A DNA stretch of 36,082 nt from positions 1 through 36,082 of the IMG/VR virus record IMGVR_UViG_3300044678_000997. One strand, 5' to 3'. This stretch comes from a virus. Under the pieces are notes generated by a model, which ran no database searches, was not told where the DNA came from, and saw only the letters and a list, made by a program, of their open reading frames with translations. This document shows positions 28,549-35,479 of this stretch, piece after piece. The number at the start of each line of letters is the position of its first letter. The first letter of the stretch is position 1. A program made the translations under genes and the position numbers.

Positions 28549-28758
28549 CTATTTCCCGTTGAGGAGTTGGTTGAGCCTGATAACCTCGGCTTGAAGCGCC
28601 TCGTTATCAGAGATCACCCCGTCGAGGGCTTCCTGTAGCTCCTCCCTGTCGGTGTCTAGGTCGCGGAGGTAATCCGAGAGGCGTCTTAACCTATTAAGGT
28701 CATCCTCTGGGAATGTCGGCGCTGCCGCCGGCCCGAAATTGATGCGTCCTACTTCCAT
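28549..28758 (-). CDS. Small coiled-coil protein
   Basis: About 69 residues from the ATG at 28758 (MEVGRINFGPAAAPTFPEDD). This start is chosen because GGGAGGA lies 8 bases upstream, one of the few clear Shine-Dalgarno sequences here. The C-terminal two thirds is a leucine-zipper-like coiled coil (NEALQAEVIRLNQLL). It overlaps the end of the methyltransferase gene by 10 bases. Unknown function. Confidence 0.6.
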   Translation of the reverse strand: MEVGRINFGPAAAPTFPEDDLNRLRRLSDYLRDLDTDREELQEALDGVISDNEALQAEVIRLNQLLNGK

Positions 28759-29585
28759 GTTAGTTCCTCCCAAAGAGTTCTGAATGCGAGTGCTGCGGTG
28801 GCAGGGACAACTCCGTTTCCGAGAAGTCGGAGTTCGTCGGTTCGATTGTCACAGGATACGCAGAGTTCTGCATAAGAACTTGCCCACTCAAGCGAACATT
28901 CCCCCCCCGTTCTCTCGTTCTCCTTCATGGCGGCATCCAGACTTACTATGGAACTTTTGCCATCCATTGCTATTGGGGTTTTCCAACTGCTCGTCCCCTG
29001 ACTCGGACTCGCATCCCCCTGCGGAGTGATCGGATTCTGGCAACTCGGCATGACCCACCCCACGGGAAGTCCCATTAGAGTCTCCACCCACCGAGGGTTC
29101 AGCTTCATTGCGCTCGGCGGTATCGGCCCCGCGACTTTCTCGTTCTCGTGTAGCACCTGACTCTGCACCGGCTTGTGGAGGTTGACTCCCTTCTCCGACT
29201 GCATTGCTGCCCTCTTCTGCCATGACTCCGTGTTCTCTGGAGGCTGAAAGCAGAATGCGTTCGGCGTTGCCCATGCTTTGATCTGGTCGTTCAGATTCCT
29301 GCTGCGTTCTGGGTTCTCCCATCGATCCGCATTGCCCTCCGCTGAACGGAAATCCCTGCTTTGAGGCGTTGCCCACGACTGCTCCCTCACTTGCTCTATC
29401 AGACAAAGACCCTGCCTCGGACTCGTCTTGTTCGGCCTCGTTGAGCTTCCGCTTGTCCGAGGAGTTACCCACGACTCTTGGCGGCTCCCAACTGAACTGC
29501 GGTTGTCCGGGTCGGCTAGGCCACCTTCCGTATGCGCTTGAACCGCTACATCCAGAGTGTCCATTGAGATTTTCCCGTTCCTCAT
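28749..29585 (-). pseudogene. DNA cytosine-5 methyltransferase, C-terminal part (out of frame)
   Basis: This frame continues the methyltransferase started at 30238. It carries the target-recognition region with typical repeats SWVTPRTSG, SWATPQSRDF and AWATPNAF, then KLNPRWVETLMGLPVGW, and the C-terminal motif X ELRLLGNGVVPATAALAF. The first ATG in the frame is at 29585, but the frame stays open upstream to 29678, past the G tract. Adding one G, or a -1 frameshift, at 29589-29598 would fuse the halves into about 496 residues. An 8-G run at 28901-28908 lies inside this part. Confidence 0.75.
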
Positions 29586-30238
29586 ACGCCCCCCCCCCGT
29601 AACCACCCTTGTGATCCCGTGTTGACGAAGTGGGCCAATTCGCTTCCTTCCTGACTTCCTCCTCCCATACCTTGCCACCCTTGCCGTTGGGTCGTGAACC
29701 GGGGCAAGCTGCCCTTACGGTGGGCCATGATAAAGACCCGCTTTCTCTGGTGAGGTGCGCCGACTTCAGACGCAGAGAATATGCCCCACGTCGTTCGGTA
29801 ACCCAATCTGCCCAAGTCTTCGATAACGTCGGGCAACCCCAACGAGATATGTCCCTCGACATTTTCAAAGAAACAGACACTTGGTCGCATTGCAGCAATT
29901 CCGGCTGAAATGTAGGGCCAGAGGTGTCTTGGATCTTCTGTTCCGAGACGCTTCCCTGCTGCGCTGAATGGTTGGCAAGGATATCCCCCAGAGAGGATGT
30001 CCACCCGGTCACGAAACTCTGACCAAGGGAAGGTTTTAAGATTCGTCCAGATAGGAGCAGCGTCCAAGAGTCCCGCTTCCATTTTTGAGACCAAGTTCGC
30101 GCAGGCGAAGGCTTCGATCTCACTAAAAGCGATTGTCCGCAGATTTCCGATTGCTCGGTTAAGTCCGAGATCAATGCCTCCGTACCCTGCACAAAGGCTA
30201 ACGTGTGTAACTGGCGAGGTAGTATCCACATGGCTCAT
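29582..30238 (-). CDS. DNA cytosine-5 methyltransferase, N-terminal part
   Basis: A 218-residue product with the catalytic half of a C5 methyltransferase. Motif I is VSLCAGYGGIDLGL (13-26, AdoMet binding). Motif IV is GGYPCQPFS with nucleophile Cys88. Motif VI is FENVEGH (124-130) and motif VIII QRKRVFIMA (164-172). The frame ends right after the ten-G tract in WLRGGGV. Alone it lacks a target-recognition domain and motif X, so it would be inactive. The ATG overlaps the upstream HTH gene stop as ATGA. Phage methyltransferases usually protect DNA from host restriction. Confidence 0.85.
   Translation of the reverse strand: MSHVDTTSPVTHVSLCAGYGGIDLGLNRAIGNLRTIAFSEIEAFACANLVSKMEAGLLDAAPIWTNLKTFPWSEFRDRVDILSGGYPCQPFSAAGKRLGTEDPRHLWPYISAGIAAMRPSVCFFENVEGHISLGLPDVIEDLGRLGYRTTWGIFSASEVGAPHQRKRVFIMAHRKGSLPRFTTQRQGWQGMGGGSQEGSELAHFVNTGSQGWLRGGGV
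29589..29598. repeat. Ten-base G tract (minus strand) at the methyltransferase frameshift
   Basis: Ten C on the plus strand, flanked by TACG and GTAA. The reading frame switches exactly here. Tract-length change of one base would turn the methyltransferase on or off. A read-length or polymerase error in the assembly is the simplest alternative. Confidence 0.8.
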
Positions 30239-30465
30239 GCTGCCTCCAGTTGGAAGGTTCGGATGAAGTAGGAGGCATGGCGCTTCCCTGCCTTGGAAGA
30301 GACCATGACTTCCTCTATGTCGTGACCGGCCCTCCGTAGCTCATGGACACGGGCAGCGAGTCGGAAGCATCCGTACTCGTTGAGTGCGTCCAGCGCCGTC
30401 AGAGGCTTGCCAGAGAGCAAGTGATCCAAGATCACCTGGGCCTGCGTAGGGTTGCTGTTGCTCAC
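30235..30465 (-). CDS. Small helix-turn-helix protein
   Basis: A 76-residue protein from a GTG start at 30465 (GTG-AGC-AAC). This start is chosen because AAGGAGGT lies 6 bases upstream, the strongest ribosome-binding site in the window. It also overlaps the exonuclease stop as GTGA. The sequence TQAQVILDHLLSGKPLTALD, ALNEYGCFRLAARVHELRRA and GHDIEE is the small phage HTH domain of the winged type. It may regulate the recombination-methylation operon. Confidence 0.75.
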   Translation of the reverse strand: MSNSNPTQAQVILDHLLSGKPLTALDALNEYGCFRLAARVHELRRAGHDIEEVMVSSKAGKRHASYFIRTFQLEAA

Positions 30466-31472
30466 TTGGCACCTCCTTTCGCCTGCACAAGTGCGGTTGT
30501 TCCTTCGCCTTCGATGACCTCGACACCGGCGGGGAGATCCCCCGATGTGTAGGCCGACCACGCTTTCACCATCTCACCGGCCTTGATGCTCACGAACTTG
30601 GACGCCTTGGCATACCCGATTCGTTCCACGACTTCGCGTAGGACTGCCTCGACATCGTTGACCGATGCGGCTCCCTTCCTCGTCTGCAACTTCCATCCGG
30701 GGACGGGGATACCGGCCTCCAACTTGGCTTTAAGCGCCTCCTTGATGCCCCAACTATCGAAGATGCCTTCCAACTTCTTGAAGGCGTCCATGTAGGCTTC
30801 GGGCCTTTCAAGGGCATCCGACTCCGTGAAAAGGAGTTTCTCCCTGACGGGAGTGATTGCTTCAGCGGCGGGTAGAGTCCAGACGGGACACTCCTTACGC
30901 TTGGCGCACCAGTTACAGAACTGGTTCTCCTTCGGGCCTTCCTCCATGCCCTTGATCCGTTCGATCAGGGGGTAGATCAACTCTGCCGCCGACTCACGGG
31001 TGAAGCTCGTTGCGAATGCTTCGGAATCGTCGTTGTCGATAGGGACGATGACCGCCTGACATTCGTCGGCGTCCTCCTGCTCCATGAGGGCGAGTGAATA
31101 AAACGCCATCTGGTGAAGGTAGGTATCGGGCGACTGCACCCCGGACTTCCAATCCAGAAGGACAAGTTTCCCGTCTTGGGAATTTCCCCAAAGGTCAACC
31201 GTGCCGAAGCTGATCTGGTTGAGGTCGTTGTCGAGAAGCTGAACCTCCTCTTCAATGCCCTGCACCGAAGCGATGTAGTTCCGCGCCCTATCTGCCGCCC
31301 TCTTGAGGAGGGGGTCAAAAGGGGTCTCGCGGCGGTTGAATGCGTCAGCCAACTTCTCGTGGAGTTCGGTTCCACGATTCGCGGCCTTGCCTACGGGCTT
31401 GCCCGTAAAGTGCAGGCAAGCTGCCTTCTTGTCCAGCGACGAAGGCGAGAGGGTGGGGTGGTGCCGGCTCAT
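30462..31472 (-). CDS. RecB/Cas4-like exonuclease with predicted Fe-S cluster
   Basis: 336 residues from the ATG at 31472, which overlaps the previous gene's stop (ATGA). The nuclease core has His38 (RGTELHEKL), Asp93 (FGTVDLW), Asp107-x-Lys109 (LVLLDWKSG) and QMAFYSLAL. Cys19 near the N-terminus and Cys186, Cys189, Cys195 (FCNWCAKRKECPVW) match the four-cysteine iron-sulphur fold of Cas4/AddB-type nucleases. It is probably a 5'-to-3' resecting exonuclease paired with the RecT gene upstream, forming a phage homologous-recombination pair of the DUF2800 kind. Confidence 0.8.
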   Translation of the reverse strand: MSRHHPTLSPSSLDKKAACLHFTGKPVGKAANRGTELHEKLADAFNRRETPFDPLLKRAADRARNYIASVQGIEEEVQLLDNDLNQISFGTVDLWGNSQDGKLVLLDWKSGVQSPDTYLHQMAFYSLALMEQEDADECQAVIVPIDNDDSEAFATSFTRESAAELIYPLIERIKGMEEGPKENQFCNWCAKRKECPVWTLPAAEAITPVREKLLFTESDALERPEAYMDAFKKLEGIFDSWGIKEALKAKLEAGIPVPGWKLQTRKGAASVNDVEAVLREVVERIGYAKASKFVSIKAGEMVKAWSAYTSGDLPAGVEVIEGEGTTALVQAKGGAK

Positions 31473-31714
31473 GCTTCGTCCCCCTCGTATTCGTTGCCGA
31501 AGTTGACGGCGTATGCCCGATCCCATGCAGCATTGAGAAGGGCCACTTCGTATTCCCCCCATAGGCTATCTTTAATAACTCCCATCTCCTGCATTTCGTT
31601 TATGGCAATCGTCATCGGATTTTCTTCCTTGAAGGACTGGATTGCCTCATGAATCCTCTCGGCTAAATCCGCAGACTCTCCGATAGCCAAATGCTTTAGG
31701 TCTGCTTTGTTCAT
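31469..31714 (-). CDS. Hypothetical protein between exonuclease and RecT
   Basis: An 81-residue acidic helical protein (MNKADLKHLAIGESADLAER, then AINEMQEMGVIKDSLWGEYE). It overlaps both neighbours by 4 bases, so all three are translationally coupled. No domain is recognised; an accessory in recombination is plausible from context only. Confidence 0.6.
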   Translation of the reverse strand: MNKADLKHLAIGESADLAERIHEAIQSFKEENPMTIAINEMQEMGVIKDSLWGEYEVALLNAAWDRAYAVNFGNEYEGDEA

Positions 31715-32544
31715 GCTGCCTCCTCCATTGAAGCTACGACTGCGAACTCAATGACCTGGGGCCAGTTCTTAACCAGACGCTTTAGAAGCGTGTCCTTTAC
31801 ATCAGCAAGGTATTCCACCTCGGAGTTGATGAGTTCTTTACTACGGAGGAAGGCGAGAACCTGATCCTCGGTGAGCTTGTCCTGATCTGCCAACTCGTAG
31901 ACCTGATCCAGAGGGGAGACCTTCTCGACCTTGGGAGCGTCGATGACTTGGACGACTTCTTGCTCGATGATCTCCTCCTTGATCGGAGGGAGGCTTGCCT
32001 TAACCGCTTGGAACTTGCCGGTGGATACGGGTCGGGAATCGAAGTCCTGCACCTCCTCTGCGAGGTAGACGCCATTCAGACAGGCGGGGAATACTGCCCT
32101 AACACCCTCCGCAACCGTCCTAGCGGAGAGCATGGCGGTAGGATACTGCTTCCATGTCTGCTTGCCCGTGAGACCGGCAGCATGGGCGCGATCCATCGTC
32201 CAAGAGACTTGAAGGGTGCCGCCGGCAGCGTGGCTGAACTCTGCCGTGCATTCGTGGTCATTGCGGACAAGCCATTGGATCTTTCCGCCGGCAGTCTGGA
32301 ACCTTGCCAATGCCGCCTGACTCTTGAGAGCAGGGCGACCCTGGATGATGTCAAACTCTGCGGCGACCGATGCAGGGTGGCGGCCTTCGCTTTGGGCCAC
32401 TAGCATAAGGGCGACCGCCTGATCTGGTGACTTGAGACCGAACAACCCGCTTTTGGCGATTGCCTGCGCCATGCGCTCCATGTCGCTGAACGGGATGACC
32501 TCTGCTGGCTTGACCGCAAGGGTCATTTGATTTTGGGTACTCAT
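31711..32544 (-). CDS. recT: RecT-family single-strand annealing protein
   Basis: A 277-residue protein with RecT features: MERMAQAIAKSGLFGLKSPD, QAVALMLVAQSEGRHPASVA, IIQGRPALKSQAALARFQTA, GKQTWKQYPTAMLSARTVAE and GVRAVFPACLNGVYLAEEV. The C-terminal 80 residues are an acidic, less conserved extension. It anneals complementary strands after exonuclease resection. Together with the exonuclease two genes downstream it forms a RecE/RecT-like system, which could make concatemers for packaging in a phage without its own polymerase. Confidence 0.85.
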   Translation of the reverse strand: MSTQNQMTLAVKPAEVIPFSDMERMAQAIAKSGLFGLKSPDQAVALMLVAQSEGRHPASVAAEFDIIQGRPALKSQAALARFQTAGGKIQWLVRNDHECTAEFSHAAGGTLQVSWTMDRAHAAGLTGKQTWKQYPTAMLSARTVAEGVRAVFPACLNGVYLAEEVQDFDSRPVSTGKFQAVKASLPPIKEEIIEQEVVQVIDAPKVEKVSPLDQVYELADQDKLTEDQVLAFLRSKELINSEVEYLADVKDTLLKRLVKNWPQVIEFAVVASMEEAA

Positions 32545-32577
32545 AGCTTCGGGTGTTCTTTAGACGGTTCGTCCGGG

Positions 32578-32721
32578 CTACTTGAGGTCAGGGGACTGCA
32601 ATCCCTTGGCCTCTCTGTTTTCGTAGGGTTCGTACTCATCCCTTGCGGTGATGCGACCAAAGAAGAAGCCGATAAGCCCAGATAGGCAGAAGGCTCCTGT
32701 GATGTAGTATGGTGTTTCCAT
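32578..32721 (-). CDS. 47-residue single-pass membrane protein
   Basis: ATG at 32721-32719, stop TAG at 32580-32578. A transmembrane segment at about 6-23 (ITGAFCLSGLIGFFFG) is followed by RITARDEYEPYENREAKG, an Arg- and acid-rich cytoplasmic-type tail. It is the last of three tiny genes upstream of RecT. The function is unknown; small early membrane proteins often serve exclusion or host takeover. Confidence 0.5.
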   Translation of the reverse strand: METPYYITGAFCLSGLIGFFFGRITARDEYEPYENREAKGLQSPDLK

Positions 32722-32767
32722 TTTTCGGTATGTTTTCGGTTTGTTTTGTTTGGGTTGGACTAACGGA

Positions 32768-32869
32768 CTAACGCTGCAAAAAGGAATTGAGCTTCATGTA
32801 GGAGGGGCGCTTGTCAGGAGACTGCGCGGCCCACCAAGAGCGAACGTGCTGGAAGAATGCGCGGATCAT
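32768..32869 (-). CDS. 33-residue peptide, coupled to an upstream membrane peptide
   Basis: ATG at 32869-32867 overlaps the stop of the 26-codon frame before it as ATGA; stop TAG at 32770-32768. The peptide has MIRAFFQHVRSWWAAQSPDK and then a Lys/Asn/Leu tail, basic and Trp-rich, possibly membrane-surface binding. The coupling is the main evidence. No function is assigned. Confidence 0.4.
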   Translation of the reverse strand: MIRAFFQHVRSWWAAQSPDKRPSYMKLNSFLQR

Positions 32870-32946
32870 TTGAAGCGAGTCGCGCTGACGGTGAGGGCAA
32901 GAAGGCCGAACAGGATTCCGCAAGCGATGATGTCGAGCTTTGTCAT
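32866..32946 (-). CDS. 26-residue membrane peptide
   Basis: ATG at 32946-32944, stop TGA at 32868-32866. Almost the whole peptide is one hydrophobic helix (IIACGILFGLLALTVSA) with a Lys at each end. It is followed by a coupled 33-codon frame. The pair resembles a toxin-like or lysis-modulating membrane peptide arrangement, but this is only a topology argument. Confidence 0.4.
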   Translation of the reverse strand: MTKLDIIACGILFGLLALTVSATRFK

Positions 32947-32984
32947 GGTTAAAAAAGCGTTGCCATTGATATGCTGTTCATCTA

Positions 32985-33146
32985 TCAATCCGCTTCCTCT
33001 TCGACTTGCTCTTGGTGGATCATCTTCAAGATGCCCCTGACGTAGTTGCTGATAGGCCGGTCGTGTACCGCAGCCTGCTCTTTAATTTGCTTAAACAGAT
33101 CGGGGTCTACGCTGACCGCGATGGTGATCTTTTTTGTTTTCGACAT
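32985..33146 (-). CDS. Ribbon-helix-helix regulator (53 aa)
   Basis: ATG at 33146-33144, stop TGA at 32987-32985. The sequence KKITIAVSVDPDLFKQIKEQ, then DRPISNYVRGILKMI, is a CopG/Arc-type RHH domain: a DNA-contacting beta strand at about 5-12 followed by two helices. An acidic C-terminus (EQVEEEAD) follows. It heads the recombination operon, and its leader contains an inverted repeat at the predicted transcription start. Autoregulation is a reasonable inference. Confidence 0.65.
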   Translation of the reverse strand: MSKTKKITIAVSVDPDLFKQIKEQAAVHDRPISNYVRGILKMIHQEQVEEEAD

Positions 33147-33214
33147 TGGGTTGCTGTTGAGGTTGGTAGCACCCGTTATTCATGACATACATTGCAGATG
33201 CAGTTTTGTCGTGG

Positions 33215-33262
33215 ATAAGCGGATTGCTTATGCGAGACTACGCGTTTTAATTATGCCGTCAA
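33215..33262 (-). promoter_or_regulatory. Promoter with overlapping operator-like inverted repeat
   Basis: On the minus strand TTGACG (33262-33257), 16 bases, TAGTCT (33240-33235). The predicted start, about 7 bases on, falls inside the inverted repeat ATAAGC-GGATT-GCTTAT (33215-33231, plus strand). This placement is typical of a repressor site. The RHH gene starts about 85 bases downstream. Confidence 0.5.
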
Positions 33263-33272
33263 CAACTTTTCT

Positions 33273-33294
33273 GAACTTTTTTTAAAAAAAGTTC
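33273..33294. terminator. Perfect 22-bp palindrome GAAC-T7-A7-GTTC
   Basis: It begins at the last base of the stop codon of the 149-codon gene. It is its own reverse complement with no loop bases, so as RNA it would form an A/U stem with runs of U on both strands. It could act as a weak bidirectional terminator or as a binding site for an RHH dimer pair. It separates two regulatory genes. Confidence 0.4.
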
Positions 33295-33743
33295 TACTCT
33301 GACAAATTCAATGCTTTAGCAATGAAAGCACCCCTCGCCTCGTCTTTTCGGAGTTCGTCGAGCTTTTCCCAACTCGCTTTGTTCATGGCAACGGAACGGG
33401 TAATCATGGTGCGGCCTTTGCCACTACCAGATTTTCTGCCGGCGCCTGCCCTGCGCCCTCCTCTTGGCTTGCGGTAGAGGCGTAGACCAAGGGCCATTCC
33501 ATTGACTACCAATCCCCCTACGGACTCGCTCCCGTAGCTGTCATTTACGAGTCGTCGGATGGTTTTCTTTTTGGGGTCTGGTTCGCCGGGAACCCACCTA
33601 CCATCGGCCTCTACGGACAGCAGGGGCTTTAGCGTGATCCAATATCCCTGCCGGTTGGTGATGCGAAAATACAACCATGCTCTTGTGTCGTTTCCGATCT
33701 TGGCGACCACCGTGTTTCCCCGCACGAATGCGTTGATATTCAT
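33294..33743 (-). CDS. Putative RHH-type regulator with N-terminal extension
   Basis: A 149-residue protein. The N-terminal 90 residues are beta-rich and unrecognised (FVRGNTVVAKIGNDTRAWLY, then YWITLKPLLSVEADGRW). A basic linker PRGGRRAGAGRKSGSGKGR follows. The C-terminus reads TRSVAMNKASWEKLDELRKD and ARGAFIAKALNL, an RHH pattern. The same arm-plus-RHH design is found in the 56-residue protein at 24111-24281. It is translationally coupled to the small frame upstream by ATGA. It may be a sensor-type repressor. Confidence 0.65.
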   Translation of the reverse strand: MNINAFVRGNTVVAKIGNDTRAWLYFRITNRQGYWITLKPLLSVEADGRWVPGEPDPKKKTIRRLVNDSYGSESVGGLVVNGMALGLRLYRKPRGGRRAGAGRKSGSGKGRTMITRSVAMNKASWEKLDELRKDEARGAFIAKALNLSE

Positions 33744-33856
33744 GCATCAACTTCTGCCCAAACATGATTCTTGCCAACTACTTTTTCTGTAGATGCAAAC
33801 ACAAGAGGATACTGGACATCTTTAATCAATGTTAATTGCGTACCCCCCCCCCCCAT
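33740..33856 (-). CDS. 38-residue protein starting at a twelve-G tract
   Basis: ATG at 33856-33854 whose G is the first of twelve, giving MGGGGT, then QLTLIKDVQYPLVFASTEKV and GKNHVWAEVDA. The stop overlaps the ATG of the next gene (ATGA), and the part after the tract reads as normal protein in only this frame. Any tract length other than a multiple-of-three change would put the start out of frame. The function is unknown. A -10-like TATATT lies 11 bases upstream of the ATG. Confidence 0.5.
   Translation of the reverse strand: MGGGGTQLTLIKDVQYPLVFASTEKVVGKNHVWAEVDA
33843..33854. repeat. Twelve-base G tract (minus strand) at a start codon
   Basis: Twelve C on the plus strand, the longest homopolymer in the window, in an AT-rich regulatory gap. 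It spans the start codon of the 38-codon gene. It could vary by slippage, altering frame or the promoter-to-start distance; a sequencing artefact in length is possible. Confidence 0.75.
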
Positions 33857-33930
33857 AATGACTTACAAATATATCTTTTTTTAATCTTCGTAAGTTCTGT
33901 GAATGTCTTATGAAGTAATGTGAAAAGGTT

Positions 33931-34185
33931 TTATTTATGAATCCTTCTCCACCCGTCTGCCCACAAAACGGACGCCATTCGTTGAGCGATCTTGACGATG
34001 GTCTCTTCCTCAAATTCGGGCCAGATGCAATGGGCTACTTCGTGGATGGTAGAATCAAGCCTGTCCTTGGACTTCTGGCGAGGGTCTAGCTCGATATGCG
34101 GCACCGGCCCATGCCAGCACAATCCTAGGGCGGACTCCTTGCCGAGCTTGCGCTCGGTCAGGCGGATCGTTTTTGGGAATTGCAT
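33931..34185 (-). CDS. Small HEXXH metallopeptidase-like protein
   Basis: An 84-residue protein with HEVAH at 48-52 (STIHEVAHCIWPEFEEETIV) and acidic residues at 59-61 that could complete a zinc site. The N-terminal half (MQFPKTIRLTERKLGKESAL) has the strand pattern of small SprT/zincin-like phage proteins. It overlaps the winged-helix gene by 28 bases. Many phages carry such short HEXXH proteins in regulatory blocks. Its substrate is unknown; a role cleaving a regulator is speculative. Confidence 0.7.
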   Translation of the reverse strand: MQFPKTIRLTERKLGKESALGLCWHGPVPHIELDPRQKSKDRLDSTIHEVAHCIWPEFEEETIVKIAQRMASVLWADGWRRIHK

Positions 34186-34430
34186 ATGCGAAAGTGCGGG
34201 ACGGGGTATAGCTTCTCGCCGGCGGGGACATTGAACTTGCGTGTCTCAACGAGACCTAGCTTTAGCGCCTCGCGGAGATGCTTGGTGGTTTGGGAAGTAG
34301 ACTTGCCCGTTTCGTTTGCGATCTCGGCAACGGTCTTAAATCCTGGGGGAACCTCGTCGGCTACCCGCTTGCCGGCGCTTGAAAGGATGGCAAGCCAATC
34401 GTTTGGTGTTTTTACAGGGGCAGTCGCCAT
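34158..34430 (-). CDS. Winged-helix DNA-binding protein
   Basis: About 90 residues from the ATG at 34430 (MATAPVKTPNDWLAILSSAG). The sequence FKTVAEIANETGKSTSQTTK, then HLREALKLGLVETRKF is an ArsR/MarR-like winged helix-turn-helix. A longer frame to 34517 lies inside the phosphoesterase gene and is not used. It overlaps the phosphoesterase gene by 19 bases and the zincin-like gene by 28. It is probably a transcriptional regulator. Confidence 0.7.
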   Translation of the reverse strand: MATAPVKTPNDWLAILSSAGKRVADEVPPGFKTVAEIANETGKSTSQTTKHLREALKLGLVETRKFNVPAGEKLYPVPHFRICNSQKRSA

Positions 34431-35161
34431 GTCTCGTTGGGGTTGCGTTGGGTGATGTGCAGGGATGATTGGTTTAGCTCCTCGCAGTATTCGCCCCATA
34501 GGAAGGCTTGCGTCCACGCTAGGGTTGCCCTGCGGGTATTGGCGTAGTCCATGCCGCCCCTCTGGGTAAGGGTGCCGATGTTGTAACCCGTCCCCCCCGT
34601 CATGGTGCGCGACGATTGAATGGAGACCTTATGGGTGTGTCCGAACGCTACCTTGGTTCGCTTGCCGTTGCAGTAGGTCTCTGCCATGTCGCGGCTTGCC
34701 ATCTCATTGAAGATGCTGCCGTGCGTGAACCCGATGTCGGCAATATCTACCATCTGGAAAATGCCATCGTAGGGAACGAGACGGGCCTTGAGCTTTTGGC
34801 AAGTCTGCTCCATAGCCTCGACGATCTTGTGCGCTGCATAGGCAACAGGGGCTTGGGGGGATGACCTTGCCTTAAACGCTCTCACCTCATGGTTTCCGCA
34901 AAGCACGATTTGCGGTCGTAGCTCTCGGAGGTGTTGCAGGCCGGTATCAATATCGGGGATTAACGGCTCGGCCTCGGAGACTCCCTTGGCGCCACTCATG
35001 AGGGAAGTCAGGTCAACGAAATCGCCCAGGTGCAACGTGGTCGTCGGCTTAAAGCGCTCTTTGAAGGTAAGGACGGCATTCCATGCTTCTTTATCGACGT
35101 AACGAGCATGACTGCACGACGCAGCCATCAGGCGCTTCCACTTGTGGGTGATGTTCGCCAT
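34412..35161 (-). CDS. Calcineurin-like metallophosphoesterase
   Basis: A 249-residue protein with the metal-binding blocks LHLGDFVD (43-50), LCGNHEVR (87-94), GFTHGS and FGHTHK. In the first block the usual D-x-H is CSH (SCSHAR, 15-20), so the Asp is replaced by Cys. That variant is seen in phage relatives but would weaken the first metal site. The family cleaves phosphodiesters or phosphomonoesters. It may act on nucleic acids or nucleotides. It shares a base with the next gene. Confidence 0.85.
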   Translation of the reverse strand: MANITHKWKRLMAASCSHARYVDKEAWNAVLTFKERFKPTTTLHLGDFVDLTSLMSGAKGVSEAEPLIPDIDTGLQHLRELRPQIVLCGNHEVRAFKARSSPQAPVAYAAHKIVEAMEQTCQKLKARLVPYDGIFQMVDIADIGFTHGSIFNEMASRDMAETYCNGKRTKVAFGHTHKVSIQSSRTMTGGTGYNIGTLTQRGGMDYANTRRATLAWTQAFLWGEYCEELNQSSLHITQRNPNETWRLPL

Positions 35162-35478
35162 CAGTCGTTGCTTTGCTTGTGACGGTGACGGGGAGGGTGG
35201 GCGTCTGTGAGGTCTTTAATCATTCCTGCCGCTTCGTGTAGGCCGACTTCATCGGTTGCCATGAGTTCGGCAACGGCTCGGATTGCTTTTAGGCGCTTGC
35301 GGAGATGGTGGAAGTACGAAACGAGGTCGAGGATTTCGTCTTCAAGCTGATCGGCGTACCACTCGGCACCCGCTGACCAGAATGCCGTCTTGTGTTCGGC
35401 TTGGCCTTTAAGGTACTTGGCGATCCCCTTTTCGGATGCGTCACCCCAGATGTCTTCAGCGTCTCGTTCTGGTGTCAT
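35161..35478 (-). CDS. MazG-like / all-alpha protein (weak)
   Basis: About 105 residues from the ATG at 35478 (MTPERDAEDIWGDASEKGIA). The helical core WYADQLEDEILDLVSYFHHL followed by RKRLKAIRAVAELMA has an E-x-E-x-x-x-D-like pattern suggestive of all-alpha nucleotide pyrophosphohydrolases, but the full MazG metal motif is not present. A second reading is a structural helical protein. It overlaps the phosphoesterase gene by 1 base. The longer frame to 35517 uses an unlikely start inside the previous gene. Confidence 0.5.
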   Translation of the reverse strand: MTPERDAEDIWGDASEKGIAKYLKGQAEHKTAFWSAGAEWYADQLEDEILDLVSYFHHLRKRLKAIRAVAELMATDEVGLHEAAGMIKDLTDAHPPRHRHKQSND

Positions 35479-35479
35479 T

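Noticed and set aside
28888-30231. 447-codon open frame overlapping both methyltransferase halves
   Set aside because: It lacks any methyltransferase motif in its N-terminal half and has a low-complexity Glu/Gly/Ser/Arg-rich C-terminus; the motifs lie in the other two frames.
30466-30561. N-terminal extension of the HTH protein to 30561
   Set aside because: A strong AAGGAGGT site and GTGA overlap favour the GTG at 30465; the extension is a shadow of the exonuclease gene.
33822-34013. 63-codon frame through the twelve-G tract
   Set aside because: It overlaps the HEXXH gene in another frame and ends just after the tract; the coupled 38-codon frame is better supported.
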